A DNA stretch of 43,914 bases, taken from the NCBI GenBank assembly GCA_001784725.1, contig MFRX01000034.1:657-44570 (forward strand). Direction: 5' to 3'. Source of the stretch: Candidatus Moranbacteria bacterium RIFCSPHIGHO2_02_FULL_40_12b (GTDB lineage Bacteria > Patescibacteriota > Minisyncoccia > Moranbacterales > 2-12-FULL-40-10). Positions 21,929-29,657 of this stretch are shown piece by piece. Numbering within the stretch: the stretch's first letter is position 1; each line of letters starts with the position of its first letter. Under the pieces are notes generated by a model, which was not told where the DNA came from, ran no database searches, and saw nothing but the letters and a program-made list of their open reading frames with translations. Made by a program: the position numbers and the translations under genes.

Positions 21929-22351
21929 ATGGCGAAGAAAATCAAAACTATTGTCAAACTGCAAATACTGGCCGGAAAAGCCAATCCAGCGCCTCCAATA
22001 GGGCCGGCGCTGGGACAGCACGGGCTCAATATCCAGGACTTTTGCGCTCGGTTTAATGCGGCAACGAAAGATAAGGGCGGCGATATAATTCCGGCGGAAA
22101 TTACGATTTTTGAAGATCGGACTTTTACGTTTGTTTTGAAGACCCCTCCGGCGTCAGACCTTCTCCGCAAAGCGGCGGGCATTGAAAAGGGCTCGGGAAA
22201 TCCCCTGAAAGAAAAAGTTGGAAAGGTCTCAAAGGAACAGATCAGAAAAATAGCGGAAACCAAAATTCCTGACCTTAATGCCAATGATGTGGAAGGAGCC
22301 ATGAAGATTATTGAGGGAACAGCGAGAAGCATGGGAATAAAAATTGAGTAA
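21929..22351 (+). CDS. rplK: 50S ribosomal protein L11
   Basis: 140-aa L11 of the GTPase-associated centre of the large subunit. It has KLQILAGKANPAPPIGPALGQHGLNI at the N-terminus (GKANPAPPIGPALG binds the thiostrepton site), FVLKTPPASDLLRKAAGI in the middle, and the C-terminal RNA-binding domain ending KIIEGTARSMGIKI. Length is standard. rplA follows after a family I repeat. Confidence 0.97.
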   Translation: MAKKIKTIVKLQILAGKANPAPPIGPALGQHGLNIQDFCARFNAATKDKGGDIIPAEITIFEDRTFTFVLKTPPASDLLRKAAGIEKGSGNPLKEKVGKVSKEQIRKIAETKIPDLNANDVEGAMKIIEGTARSMGIKIE

Positions 22352-22440
22352 TTCTTTACTAATTACGAATTTTGTACGAATATACCAATGCTATTTTGAA
22401 AGATTAGTATATTAGTAATTGATTAGTAATTAGTAAAATT
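22352..22440. repeat. Family I intergenic repeat before rplA
   Basis: TACTAATTACGAATTTTGTA mirrored by GATTAGTATATTAGTAATTG and ATTAGTAATTAGTAAAA. Confidence 0.7.
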
Positions 22441-22445
22441 TTGTT

Positions 22446-23120
22446 ATGAAGCAAGGGAAAAAATATCGAGCGGCATCGGAGAAAATAGATAAGAGCAGAG
22501 CATACTCTATTGAAGAAGCCGTGAAATTAATCAAAGAGAGCAAGATCGCCAAATTTGACGAGTCAGTGGAAGCGCATGTGAAACTTCTTATTGACACGAA
22601 AAAGGGGGAAGAGCAGGTGAGAGGAACCGCGGTCTTCCCGCACGGCACGGGAAAAACCAAAAAAGTGGCGGTCATCACTTCAACGAAAGCAAAAGAAGCA
22701 AAAGAAGCCGGAGCGGATTTAATAAAAAGCGAGGACTTGATTGAGGAAATAAAAAAAGGAAAAATAAATTTTGATATACTGGTGGCGACGCCGGAAATGA
22801 TGCCGAAACTGGCGCCGGTGGCGAAAATCTTGGGACCGAAAGGCCTGATGCCCAGTCCTAAGACGGAAACAGTTACCGATAAAATTAAGGAAACGGTGGA
22901 GGCGCTGAAAAAAGGAAAGATAAGCTTCAAAAATGACGATACGGGAAATATCCATCAGGTTTTCGGAAAGATTTCTTTTGAGGAAAATAAATTGAAAGAA
23001 AATTTGGAGGTCTTCATTGACGCAGTGAGAAAAGCCAAACCCGCCGCGGTCAAAGGAAAATTTATTGCTTCAATATCCATTTGTTCCACGATGGGACCGG
23101 GGATTAAGGTTAGTTTGTAG
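22446..23120 (+). CDS. rplA: 50S ribosomal protein L1
   Basis: 224-aa L1, a two-domain protein of the ribosomal stalk. YSIEEAVKLIKESKIAKFDESVEAHVKL opens it, RGTAVFPHGTGKTKKVAV follows, and LGPKGLMPSPKTETVT is the family signature. The end GKFIASISICSTMGPGIKV is typical. L1 is lost in some Patescibacteria, so its presence limits which lineage this can be. A terminator follows and rplJ/rplL are not next to it. Confidence 0.97.
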   Translation: MKQGKKYRAASEKIDKSRAYSIEEAVKLIKESKIAKFDESVEAHVKLLIDTKKGEEQVRGTAVFPHGTGKTKKVAVITSTKAKEAKEAGADLIKSEDLIEEIKKGKINFDILVATPEMMPKLAPVAKILGPKGLMPSPKTETVTDKIKETVEALKKGKISFKNDDTGNIHQVFGKISFEENKLKENLEVFIDAVRKAKPAAVKGKFIASISICSTMGPGIKVSL

Positions 23121-23177
23121 CTGTTAGCTTATTAGCTTTTTAGATTCGTATCCCATTGTTTTTTAAAGGTTTTCATA

Positions 23178-23207
23178 AAAGGCGCTTTCAGGCGTCTTTT
23201 TTTTATG
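23178..23207 (+). terminator. Terminator after rplA
   Basis: AAAGGCGC pairs with GCGTCTTT, followed by a run of T. Confidence 0.75.
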
Positions 23208-23217
23208 TTTTATAACC

Positions 23218-23253
23218 ATTAGTCATTTTCCGCACATGCGGTAAATGACTAAT
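23218..23253. repeat. Near-perfect 36-nt palindromic hairpin
   Basis: ATTAGTCATTT and AAATGACTAAT flank CCGCA/TGCGG, with one T-T mismatch. It lies after the rplA terminator; the role is unknown. Confidence 0.6.
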
Positions 23254-23293
23254 ATTTGTCAGGCAGTATTGGTGAGTGTGTAGCCGCGAGAGT

Positions 23294-23323
23294 TTGACAG
23301 TTATATAAATTTGTTGGTAGGAT
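23294..23323 (+). promoter_or_regulatory. Possible promoter before the nucleotidyltransferase gene
   Basis: TTGACA at 23294, 18-nt spacer, TAGGAT at 23318; only the -35 is consensus. Confidence 0.4.
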
Positions 23324-23363
23324 TTAGCTAGTTCTTAAAATAAAAGGGATAAGGGGGGATGAA

Positions 23364-23855
23364 ATGAGAGATATAGAAATTAAGATAATAAAGAAATTAA
23401 AAGGTCTGCGGCATGTTTGTAATAAAATAAGGCAAACAAGAACGATTATTCTTACTACTGGCGCTTACGACATAATGCATAAGGGACATATTCTTTATTT
23501 AAACAACGCTAAGGAATTAGGAGATATTCTCATAGTGGGAATTAATGACGATTGTTTTACAAGAAAGATAAAAGGTCCCGGGAGGCCGTATAATAATCAA
23601 GAATCACGCGCCTTAGTTGTTGCCTCAATTGTCTTTGTTGATTTTGTTTACATATTCGGCATAAGTGAAGATGTAGAGTTAATCCATGCTGTCAGACCGC
23701 ACATTTTTGTAATGTCCAGTTCTTCCCATAGAAAACCAGAGTCAAGACAACATCAGATTAATGCAGTAATAAAACACGGAGGAAAAATAAAAGTTTTTAA
23801 GCCGTTTTACAGGGTTCATTCCTCGGATATAATTAAAAAAATGAAAAAGAGTTGA
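23364..23855 (+). CDS. Cytidylyltransferase-like nucleotidyltransferase
   Basis: 163-aa protein of the nucleotidylyltransferase superfamily (RfaE C-terminal/GlyCT-like). The active site is TGAYDIMHKGHILYLNNAKELGD with the HxGH motif (HKGH) that binds the nucleotide; LIVGINDDCFTRKIKGPGRPYN and NQESRALVVASI follow. The characteristic C-terminal ISSTxI motif is replaced by VHSSDIIKK. The substrate could be heptose phosphate, glycerol phosphate or another sugar acid; nothing nearby settles this. Its start is supported by AAGGGGGGA before the ATG. The HIT gene follows after an operator-like inverted repeat. Confidence 0.8.
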   Translation: MRDIEIKIIKKLKGLRHVCNKIRQTRTIILTTGAYDIMHKGHILYLNNAKELGDILIVGINDDCFTRKIKGPGRPYNNQESRALVVASIVFVDFVYIFGISEDVELIHAVRPHIFVMSSSSHRKPESRQHQINAVIKHGGKIKVFKPFYRVHSSDIIKKMKKS

Positions 23856-23863
23856 TGTTTTTC

Positions 23864-23898
23864 AAGGTCATTGGTATAATTACTTTACTAATGACCTT
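23864..23898. promoter_or_regulatory. 9-bp inverted repeat enclosing a TATAAT box
   Basis: AAGGTCATT and AATGACCTT flank GTATAATTACTTTACT, with the -10-like TATAAT at 23875. A repressor bound to this repeat would cover the promoter of the HIT gene. Confidence 0.45.
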
Positions 23899-23915
23899 AG
23901 TTTTTATAAAGAAAA

Positions 23916-24377
23916 ATGAACATACTTTATCCAAAACGCGCTGAATATAGGAAAAAAATAACCAAAATAACTAAGTGTGAATTTTGCAACAGAAAAAATA
24001 TCAATCAACAAGAATGTAAAACATTGTCGGGAAAATCTTGGATGGTTTTAGTAAATAAGTATCCTTATATGGACGGAAATTTAATGATTGTCCCAAAACG
24101 CCATTTAAGAGATATAGAAGAATTAAATAAAGACGAAAGAAATGAGTTTTATCAAGTTTTTAAAAGCGCGAAAGTAAAACTTTCTAAAATTTTCAAAACA
24201 GAAGATTTTAATCTTGGTATAAATTTTGGCAAAAAAGCCGGATCATCAATTGAGCATATGCATTGGCAAATAATTCCGAGAAAGGAGAAAATTTTAAATT
24301 CCTCCAATATCTTTGCGGATTTATATGTCATAACAATATCTCCTGAAAAATTAAGGAAATTAATTGACAAAAAATAA
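23916..24377 (+). CDS. HIT-family protein (Ap4A phosphorylase/GalT-like HxHxQ)
   Basis: 153-aa nucleotide-binding protein of the histidine-triad superfamily. An N-terminal zinc-like pair CEFCNRKNINQQEC is followed by GKSWMVLVNKYPYMDGNLMIVPKRH and the active site GSSIEHMHWQIIPR. The motif is HxHxQ rather than HxHxH, which groups it with GalT and diadenosine tetraphosphate phosphorylases instead of simple HINT/FHIT hydrolases. It likely cleaves or transfers nucleoside phosphates. glyA starts one base after its stop. Confidence 0.85.
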   Translation: MNILYPKRAEYRKKITKITKCEFCNRKNINQQECKTLSGKSWMVLVNKYPYMDGNLMIVPKRHLRDIEELNKDERNEFYQVFKSAKVKLSKIFKTEDFNLGINFGKKAGSSIEHMHWQIIPRKEKILNSSNIFADLYVITISPEKLRKLIDKK

Positions 24378-24378
24378 T

Positions 24379-25632
24379 ATGTCTTATTTTTTAAACCTAA
24401 AAAAACAGGATCCGCGGGTTTATAAATCCGTGCTGGGAGAAATAAAAAGGCAGCAGGAAGGGCTGGAAATGATCGCATCGGAAAATTATGTATCCGCTGC
24501 GGTGCTTGAAGCGCTGGGAACGGTGTTTACCAATAAATATTCCGAGGGCTATCCGGGAAAAAGATATTATGGCGGGCAGGAGTTCACCGATGTCATTGAA
24601 GAACTGGCAATCAAGCGCGCCAAAAAATTATTCGGGGCGGAGCATATTAATGTCCAGCCGCTTTCAGGAGCGCCGGCCAATATGATCGCTTACAGCGCGG
24701 TTTTAAAACCAGGAGATAAAATATTGGGAATGGATTTGTCGCATGGCGGACATCTTACCCACGGACATCCCGTTACTCTTTCGGCGAAAATTTATAATTT
24801 TATCAGATATAAAACCACTCCTGACGGGAAAATTAATTATAAAGAACTGGAAAAAATAGCAATCAAGGAAAAGCCAAAAATGATTTTAGCCGGATTCTCG
24901 GCGTATACGCGGCAATTGGATTACAAAAAATTTTCCGCTATCGCTAAAAAAGTCAGGGCAATTTCTATGATTGATATCGCCCATATTGCCGGACTCATTG
25001 CCGGCAAAGCGATTCCTAATCCAGTTCCGTATTTTGACATAGTAACTACAACGACGCATAAAACACTCCGCGGTCCCCGGGGTGGAATGATTATGTGCAA
25101 AAAGGGATTTGCCAAGGCCATTGATAAAGCGGCTTTCCCTGGATTTCAGGGCGGGCCGCATATGAACAATATTGCTGCATTGTCCGTGGCGCTTGGCGAA
25201 GCGCTGGAGCCGTCTTTTAAAAAATACGCGAAACAGATTATAAAAAACGCGAAAATTTTAGAACAAGAATTAAGAAAATATGGATTTAAAATTATGTTTG
25301 GCGGAACAGACAATCATATGGTGCTACTGAATGTATTCAGCAGCAAAGGCGTAACCGGCAAAGAAGCGGAAGTGGTACTGGATAAAATCGGCATAACCAT
25401 CAATAAGAACATGATTCCGGACGATCCGCGGCATCCGATGGACCCGAGCGGAATCCGCATCGGCGTTCCGGCGGCGACTACCCGCGGAATGAAAGAAAAA
25501 GAGATAAAATTGATTGCCCAATATATAAACGATGCGATTAGTAATCATAAAAACAATAAAACATTAAAACAAGTTAACAAGGAAGTGAAAAAACTCTGCA
25601 AAAAATTTCCGATATACAAAAATTTAAAGTAA
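24379..25632 (+). CDS. glyA: Serine hydroxymethyltransferase
   Basis: PLP enzyme moving the serine C3 to tetrahydrofolate, giving glycine and 5,10-methylene-THF. At 417 aa it has normal length. EMIASENYVSAAVLEALGT and KYSEGYPGKRYYGG are at the N-terminus; the PLP-lysine site is VTTTTHKTLRGPRGGMI with Lys in THKTLRG; the end RIGVPAATTRGMKE is typical. The ATG at 24379 gives the conserved N-terminus; a TTG at 24364 would overlap the HIT gene. Methylene-THF made here is the cofactor of the ThyA-family enzyme at 26244, with DHFR at 27083, so the three could form a cycle. Confidence 0.96.
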   Translation: MSYFLNLKKQDPRVYKSVLGEIKRQQEGLEMIASENYVSAAVLEALGTVFTNKYSEGYPGKRYYGGQEFTDVIEELAIKRAKKLFGAEHINVQPLSGAPANMIAYSAVLKPGDKILGMDLSHGGHLTHGHPVTLSAKIYNFIRYKTTPDGKINYKELEKIAIKEKPKMILAGFSAYTRQLDYKKFSAIAKKVRAISMIDIAHIAGLIAGKAIPNPVPYFDIVTTTTHKTLRGPRGGMIMCKKGFAKAIDKAAFPGFQGGPHMNNIAALSVALGEALEPSFKKYAKQIIKNAKILEQELRKYGFKIMFGGTDNHMVLLNVFSSKGVTGKEAEVVLDKIGITINKNMIPDDPRHPMDPSGIRIGVPAATTRGMKEKEIKLIAQYINDAISNHKNNKTLKQVNKEVKKLCKKFPIYKNLK

Positions 25633-25696
25633 ATGGTTCTGCGCTTAACACCGATCGACGCTTTGATAATTTGTAGAGCAAATGCATAAGAATTAT

Positions 25697-26251
25697 ATGA
25701 ATAGAAAAATTATAGCGATTCTGGGACTTCCCGGGTCGGGAAAAACGGAAGTTATAAATTATTTGATTAAAAAATTCAACTGGCCAAAAGTTTATTTCGG
25801 CGATGTTACTTTTGATGAATTAAAAAATCGCGGATTAGAAATTAACGAAAAAAATGAGCGGATGGTCAGAGAAGATTTAAGAAATAAATATGGCCGCCTC
25901 TACTACGCGAATAAAGTGGTTGAAAAAATAGAGAATATAAGTGATGCCGAAATTATTTTAGTAGAAAGTTTGTATGATTGGAGCGAATATCTTTTGTTTA
26001 AAGAAAAATTTAGCGATGATTTTTTAACAATAGCTGTTTATGCTTCTCCAAGAGTCAGATACGAAAGATTGGGAATAAGAAAGATAAGACCGCTTACACC
26101 CGAGGAAGCTCAGAGCCGAGACTATGCTCAAATAGAAAATATTTTTCAAGCGGGACCGATTGCAATGGCAGATTATACAGTGGACAATAATGACACGTTT
26201 GAAACTTTGTTTAAGCAAATCGACAATATTATAAGTAAAATTAATGCATAG
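25697..26251 (+). CDS. P-loop nucleotide kinase-like protein
   Basis: 184-aa AAA-type P-loop protein resembling dephospho-CoA kinase and adenylate kinase-like enzymes. Walker A is GLPGSGKTEV (residues 9-18). KVYFGDVTFDELKNRGL and NERMVREDLRNKYG resemble the substrate-binding part of archaeal and CPR adenylate kinase-like proteins; ASPRVRYERLGIR is the lid arginine region. Position before thyA, dcd, dCMP deaminase and tmk suggests a nucleoside-phosphate substrate. An ATG at 25682 would add five residues. It overlaps the next gene by eight bases. The substrate is not certain. Confidence 0.75.
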   Translation: MNRKIIAILGLPGSGKTEVINYLIKKFNWPKVYFGDVTFDELKNRGLEINEKNERMVREDLRNKYGRLYYANKVVEKIENISDAEIILVESLYDWSEYLLFKEKFSDDFLTIAVYASPRVRYERLGIRKIRPLTPEEAQSRDYAQIENIFQAGPIAMADYTVDNNDTFETLFKQIDNIISKINA

Positions 26252-27086
26252 TTTTATGCATCAGTTCGACATCCAATACAAAGAAGCGCTCCGGAAAATA
26301 ATGAACGAGGGGAGCGAAGAATATAACGAGCGGACGGGGCACAGGACGCTGGCGCTTCCGGGCGTCACTTTTGAAATTGACGAGACCTTCCCGCTTCTCA
26401 CGCTCCGGAAAATTCCGGTGCGCATTTTTGTCGCCGAGCAGATCTGGTTCATTATGGGAAGCGATAATCCGGATGATTTCGTGGCCAGGTACACCAAGAT
26501 TTGGGATGACTTCCGCGAAGCCGACGGAAAAATCGCGGCGGCTTACGGGCATCGGATGCGGAAACATTTCGGCCGGGACCAGCTGAAAAATTTAATCGAC
26601 CATTTGGGACGGGAAAGGGGATCTCGCCACGGCGTAATCGTTTTTTGGGATCCGGGAGACGACGGGCTGGGAACCGGAACAAAGAAAAAAAATGTCCCTT
26701 GCCCATATACCTTTACGGCTAACGTAATTGACAATAAATTGCATTTGCATTTAATAATCCGTTCCAATGACATGATGCTGGGGTGCCCGCATGACATGGC
26801 GGGATTCGCGGTTATGCAGGCGATATTGGCAGCCAAAGTCGGAGCCGCAGTGGGAAAAATGACTTATTCAGTTAGTAACGCCCACATTTATGACATTCAT
26901 TATGACTACGCCAGAGAAATAATTGAAAGGGGAAACAACCACGGTCCGATATTTTTTGAAGCGCAGGAAAATTACTTTGACCGGGCGGAAAAAGGCGACG
27001 ACAAATTGTTTGAAGAAATAGTGGAAAAAATAAACAGCCAGTATAATCCGCTTCCACCGATAAAAGGGATGGAAATAGTTTTATGA
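26244..27086 (+). CDS. thyA: Thymidylate synthase-family enzyme with dCMP-type active site
   Basis: 280-aa ThyA-family methyl- or hydroxymethyltransferase using methylene-THF. Counted against E. coli ThyA, key residues are all shifted by seven: Cys153 (146) in VPCPYTF, Arg173 (166), Asp176 (169) in IRSND, His214 (207) and Tyr216 (209) in SNAHIYDIHYD. The Asn that reads the uracil ring in dUMP (177) is Asp184 here (LGCPHDMAGF). Asn to Asp at this place turns ThyA towards dCMP, and T4 dCMP hydroxymethylase naturally has Asp and an RSND string. So the product may be 5-methyl- or 5-hydroxymethyl-dCMP, but if no other ThyA/ThyX exists it may still make dTMP. It overlaps the DHFR gene by four bases. 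Confidence 0.88.
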   Translation: MHSFMHQFDIQYKEALRKIMNEGSEEYNERTGHRTLALPGVTFEIDETFPLLTLRKIPVRIFVAEQIWFIMGSDNPDDFVARYTKIWDDFREADGKIAAAYGHRMRKHFGRDQLKNLIDHLGRERGSRHGVIVFWDPGDDGLGTGTKKKNVPCPYTFTANVIDNKLHLHLIIRSNDMMLGCPHDMAGFAVMQAILAAKVGAAVGKMTYSVSNAHIYDIHYDYAREIIERGNNHGPIFFEAQENYFDRAEKGDDKLFEEIVEKINSQYNPLPPIKGMEIVL

Positions 27087-27592
27087 AAATTATAATGATA
27101 ATGGCCGCTACGGCCGACGGAAAAATCGCCAAAAACTCCGGACATTTTCCCGACTGGACTTCCAGGGAGGATAAGAAGTTTTTCGCGCGCGAATCCAAAA
27201 AAGCGGGCGTGGTGATAATGGGTGGGAAAACATTCGACACTTTTCCGGCGCCGCTTAAAGGCCGGCTGAACGCAATTGTGACGATTGATAAGGGTTACAA
27301 AGATATCCCGGGTAAAGTGAAGGTCTACTATAAAAAATCCCCTAAGTATATACTGAAGGACTTGAAAAAAATGGGCTACAAAAAAGCGATATTGGGCGGA
27401 GGAGCGTTTATCAACGGATTATTTTTAAAAAATAAATTGGTTGATGAAATGATAATTATTATCGCCCCGAAATTTTTTGGAAGAGGGCTCTGCTTGACTG
27501 AAGGGTTTGATTTTGATTATAATTTAAAAATAATTGAGACATATAAAATAAATAAGGACTCGGTTTTGCTTCATTATAAAATTTTATACTAA
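27083..27592 (+). CDS. Dihydrofolate reductase/RibD C-terminal-like reductase
   Basis: 169-aa NADPH-dependent reductase of the DHFR/RibD superfamily. MKIIMIMAATADGKIAKNSG is the typical opening; VVIMGGKTFDTFPAPLKGRLNAIV and KAILGGGAFINGLFLKNKLVDEM match the NADPH-binding part; LTEGFDFDYNLKIIETYK closes it. A DHFR-type substrate residue at DW (HFPDWTSREDKKFF) is seen. The four-base ATGA overlap with the ThyA-family gene argues for reduction of dihydrofolate formed there. RibD-type riboflavin reductase is the alternative. Confidence 0.82.
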   Translation: MKIIMIMAATADGKIAKNSGHFPDWTSREDKKFFARESKKAGVVIMGGKTFDTFPAPLKGRLNAIVTIDKGYKDIPGKVKVYYKKSPKYILKDLKKMGYKKAILGGGAFINGLFLKNKLVDEMIIIIAPKFFGRGLCLTEGFDFDYNLKIIETYKINKDSVLLHYKILY

Positions 27593-27593
27593 G

Positions 27594-28253
27594 ATGGCAA
27601 CTTTAACCAAAAAAGAAATTATAAATTTGATAAAAGAGAAGAAAATTGAGTTTGATCCGGAACTTGACCAGTTTCAGGTCCAGCCCAATTCTGTCGATAT
27701 CCGGGTCGGCTGGAATTTTTATATTCCCAAAACCTGGGAATATAACGAAAAAGGGAGAGTGGCACTTAACATAAATTATCTGGACCAGGGCATCAAGAAA
27801 GACAGCTACAAAATAATCCGGCTGGTGGAAGGACAGTATTTTGAAATACTTCCCGGAGAATTCGTGATAATATCAACTCTGGAAAAAATAAAGCTTAATG
27901 AAGGAAAACTGATGGCGGTTCTTTACGCGAGAAGTTCAACGATAAGAAGGGGGCTGGTCGTGGAGAGCGGAACGATTGACGCCCGCTATGAAGGATATCT
28001 TATGCTTCCGGTAATGAACAACACCAAAGACCAGATAATCAAGATTTATCCCGGAGAAAGGATATGCCAGCTTGTTTTTCATGAATTGTCCTCCGGACTT
28101 ACAAAAGAAGAAGCGGACATTCACGGAGTGGCAAAAGCCAAATATCTTTCATCCACCTCCTACGGGCTGGAAGCGCGGAGCGACAGCGAAGAGGAAATTA
28201 ATTTAATCAAAAAAGGAAAAATAAAGGACTTAAAAAATAAATATAAAATTTAG
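27594..28253 (+). CDS. dcd: dCTP deaminase/dUTPase-family protein
   Basis: 219-aa enzyme of the dUTPase/dCTP deaminase fold. FQVQPNSVDIRVGWNFYIP is the dCTP-deaminase-like N-terminus; the active site is YARSSTIRRGLVVESGTIDARYEGYLMLPVMN with Ser and Arg of RSSTIRRG and the Glu in RYEG that would serve as the general acid/base; YPGERICQLVFHEL follows. dCTP deaminase makes dUTP for dTMP synthesis. The family also has dUTP-releasing versions. It begins two bases after the DHFR gene. Confidence 0.85.
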   Translation: MATLTKKEIINLIKEKKIEFDPELDQFQVQPNSVDIRVGWNFYIPKTWEYNEKGRVALNINYLDQGIKKDSYKIIRLVEGQYFEILPGEFVIISTLEKIKLNEGKLMAVLYARSSTIRRGLVVESGTIDARYEGYLMLPVMNNTKDQIIKIYPGERICQLVFHELSSGLTKEEADIHGVAKAKYLSSTSYGLEARSDSEEEINLIKKGKIKDLKNKYKI

Positions 28254-28268
28254 GGAGGGCAGTTCTTT

Positions 28269-28796
28269 ATGAATGAAATAAAATATCCATATATTCCTGA
28301 AGGACGCAATATGTTATACGTTCCGGCAAATAATCCTTTTATGATTGAAGCAATTCTCGTTAGAAATACTGAGAGTACTGACAAGAATCATTCGACCGGC
28401 GCGGTTGTGGTCAAAGGGGGAGTGATTATTGGCAGAGCGGCTAATCATGCCGGATTTAAACATCCAAAGTTTATCGCGCTTCACGCCAGGGGCTGGTGTA
28501 TCCGCAGAAAACTTAAAGTAAAATCAGGAACGAAATATTGGCTTTGTCCGGGATGTTCAACTCATGTTGATCATGCGGAAAGCGGCGCTGTTCGTGATGC
28601 TATAAGTAAAGCAGGAACTGAAGCGGTTATTGGCGCGGATTTGTATCTTTATGGACATTGGTGGTGCTGTAAGCCGTGCTGGGACGCTATGATTGAGGCA
28701 GGAATAAGGGATGTCTATCTTCTGGAAAAATCCTGGGAGCTTTTTAATTCAGAGCTTAATCACGAAATAAAGAAGCGGGGAAAGCCGAAAAATTGA
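28269..28796 (+). CDS. Deoxycytidylate deaminase-like protein
   Basis: 175-aa zinc deaminase. The catalytic motif is HVDHAESGAVRDA (HAE) and the second zinc motif is WWCCKPCWDAMIEAGI (PCxxC type). An additional CPGCSTH just before HAE could bind a second zinc. STGAVVVKGGVIIGRAANHAGF is the usual strand pair. Activity is most likely dCMP to dUMP, giving substrate for thymidylate synthesis. Shine-Dalgarno GGGAGGG at 28253 before the ATG. With dcd next to it, two routes to dUMP would be encoded side by side. Confidence 0.82.
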   Translation: MNEIKYPYIPEGRNMLYVPANNPFMIEAILVRNTESTDKNHSTGAVVVKGGVIIGRAANHAGFKHPKFIALHARGWCIRRKLKVKSGTKYWLCPGCSTHVDHAESGAVRDAISKAGTEAVIGADLYLYGHWWCCKPCWDAMIEAGIRDVYLLEKSWELFNSELNHEIKKRGKPKN

Positions 28797-28823
28797 AAGT
28801 AATGTTTGTATTTTGAATGACAT

Positions 28824-28884
28824 AAAATCTATTCTCAAATTCTCCCTCCAAAGGCGGGCAAGTAAGAATTTGAGAATAGATTTT
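28824..28884. promoter_or_regulatory. 20-bp perfect inverted repeat in the leader of tmk
   Basis: AAAATCTATTCTCAAATTCT and its perfect complement at 28865 enclose a 21-nt loop with GGCGGG. It stands 23 nt before the tmk start. No T run follows, so it is not a standard terminator; an mRNA-stability or binding element is possible. Confidence 0.65.
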
Positions 28885-28906
28885 AAACGATAAGGGAAGG
28901 AAAATT

Positions 28907-29584
28907 ATGGAAAGAGGAAAATTTATTGTAATAGACGGAACAGATGGAAGCGGCAAGGCGACGCAAGCTAAACTGCTAATAAAGAGATTAAAAAAAGAGG
29001 GCTATAGAGTTAAATTGGCTGATTTTCCCCAATATGGAAAAAAATCAGCGGGACTGGTTGAGGAATATCTTAATGGAAAATATGGCGAATCAAAAGAAGT
29101 TGGTCCATATCGTGCTTCTGTTTTTTACGCCTGCGATCGCTATGACGCTAGTTTTGAGATACGGGAAGCTCTAAATGAAGGAAAAATTGTTATTTCCAAC
29201 CGTTACGCAGCATCCAATATGGCGCATCAGGGAGGGAAAATAAAAAATTCCCGTGAGAGAAAAAAATTTCTGAAATGGCTGGATGATTTAGAATTTGGGA
29301 TATTTGCTATTCCCCGCCCAAATCTCAATATCATACTTCATGTGGACGCAGCTGTGGCGCAAAAACTGGTTGATAGTAAAGGATATCGGGATTATGTTGG
29401 AGGAAAAAAGAGAGACATTCACGAAGCGGATATCAAACATCTATGCGATGCTGAAAAAATATATATTGAAATAGCGAAAAATTTTCCTGGATTTTCACTG
29501 ATTGAATGCACTCGAGGCAGGAAAATTATGAGTCGGGAAGAAATAAGCAAGATGGTTTGGAAAAAAGTTAAGAAAATAGTTTAG
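28907..29584 (+). CDS. tmk: Thymidylate kinase
   Basis: 225-aa kinase phosphorylating dTMP to dTDP. Walker A is DGTDGSGKATQAKLL; the DR(Y) motif is ACDRYDASFEI; RYAASNMAHQGGKI follows; the LID region is VDSKGYRDYVGGKKRDIHE. The length is a little above the E. coli enzyme. ATG follows AAGGGAAGGA. It ends the deoxynucleotide cluster before a terminator. The longer DGTDGSGKATQ form is common in archaeal and CPR homologues. Confidence 0.9.
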   Translation: MERGKFIVIDGTDGSGKATQAKLLIKRLKKEGYRVKLADFPQYGKKSAGLVEEYLNGKYGESKEVGPYRASVFYACDRYDASFEIREALNEGKIVISNRYAASNMAHQGGKIKNSRERKKFLKWLDDLEFGIFAIPRPNLNIILHVDAAVAQKLVDSKGYRDYVGGKKRDIHEADIKHLCDAEKIYIEIAKNFPGFSLIECTRGRKIMSREEISKMVWKKVKKIV

Positions 29585-29588
29585 TTTT

Positions 29589-29630
29589 TAGCCGAGTTTC
29601 ATTTCAATTTCAACTCGGCTTTATTTTTTG
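29589..29630 (+). terminator. Terminator after tmk
   Basis: AGCCGAGTT pairs with AACTCGGCT, followed by TTATTTTTT. Confidence 0.85.
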
Positions 29631-29639
29631 TTTTTTTCG

Positions 29640-29648
29640 TGATAAAAT
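29640..29648 (+). promoter_or_regulatory. Extended -10 before mazG (nearly leaderless)
   Basis: TG-A-TAAAAT identical to the element at 6903, nine bases before the mazG ATG. Confidence 0.45.
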
Positions 29649-29657
29649 GGAGAAAAT

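Noticed and set aside
23218..23253. Operator or terminator for rplA
   Set aside because: A better terminator lies just before it and no promoter overlaps it. I list it only as a palindrome.
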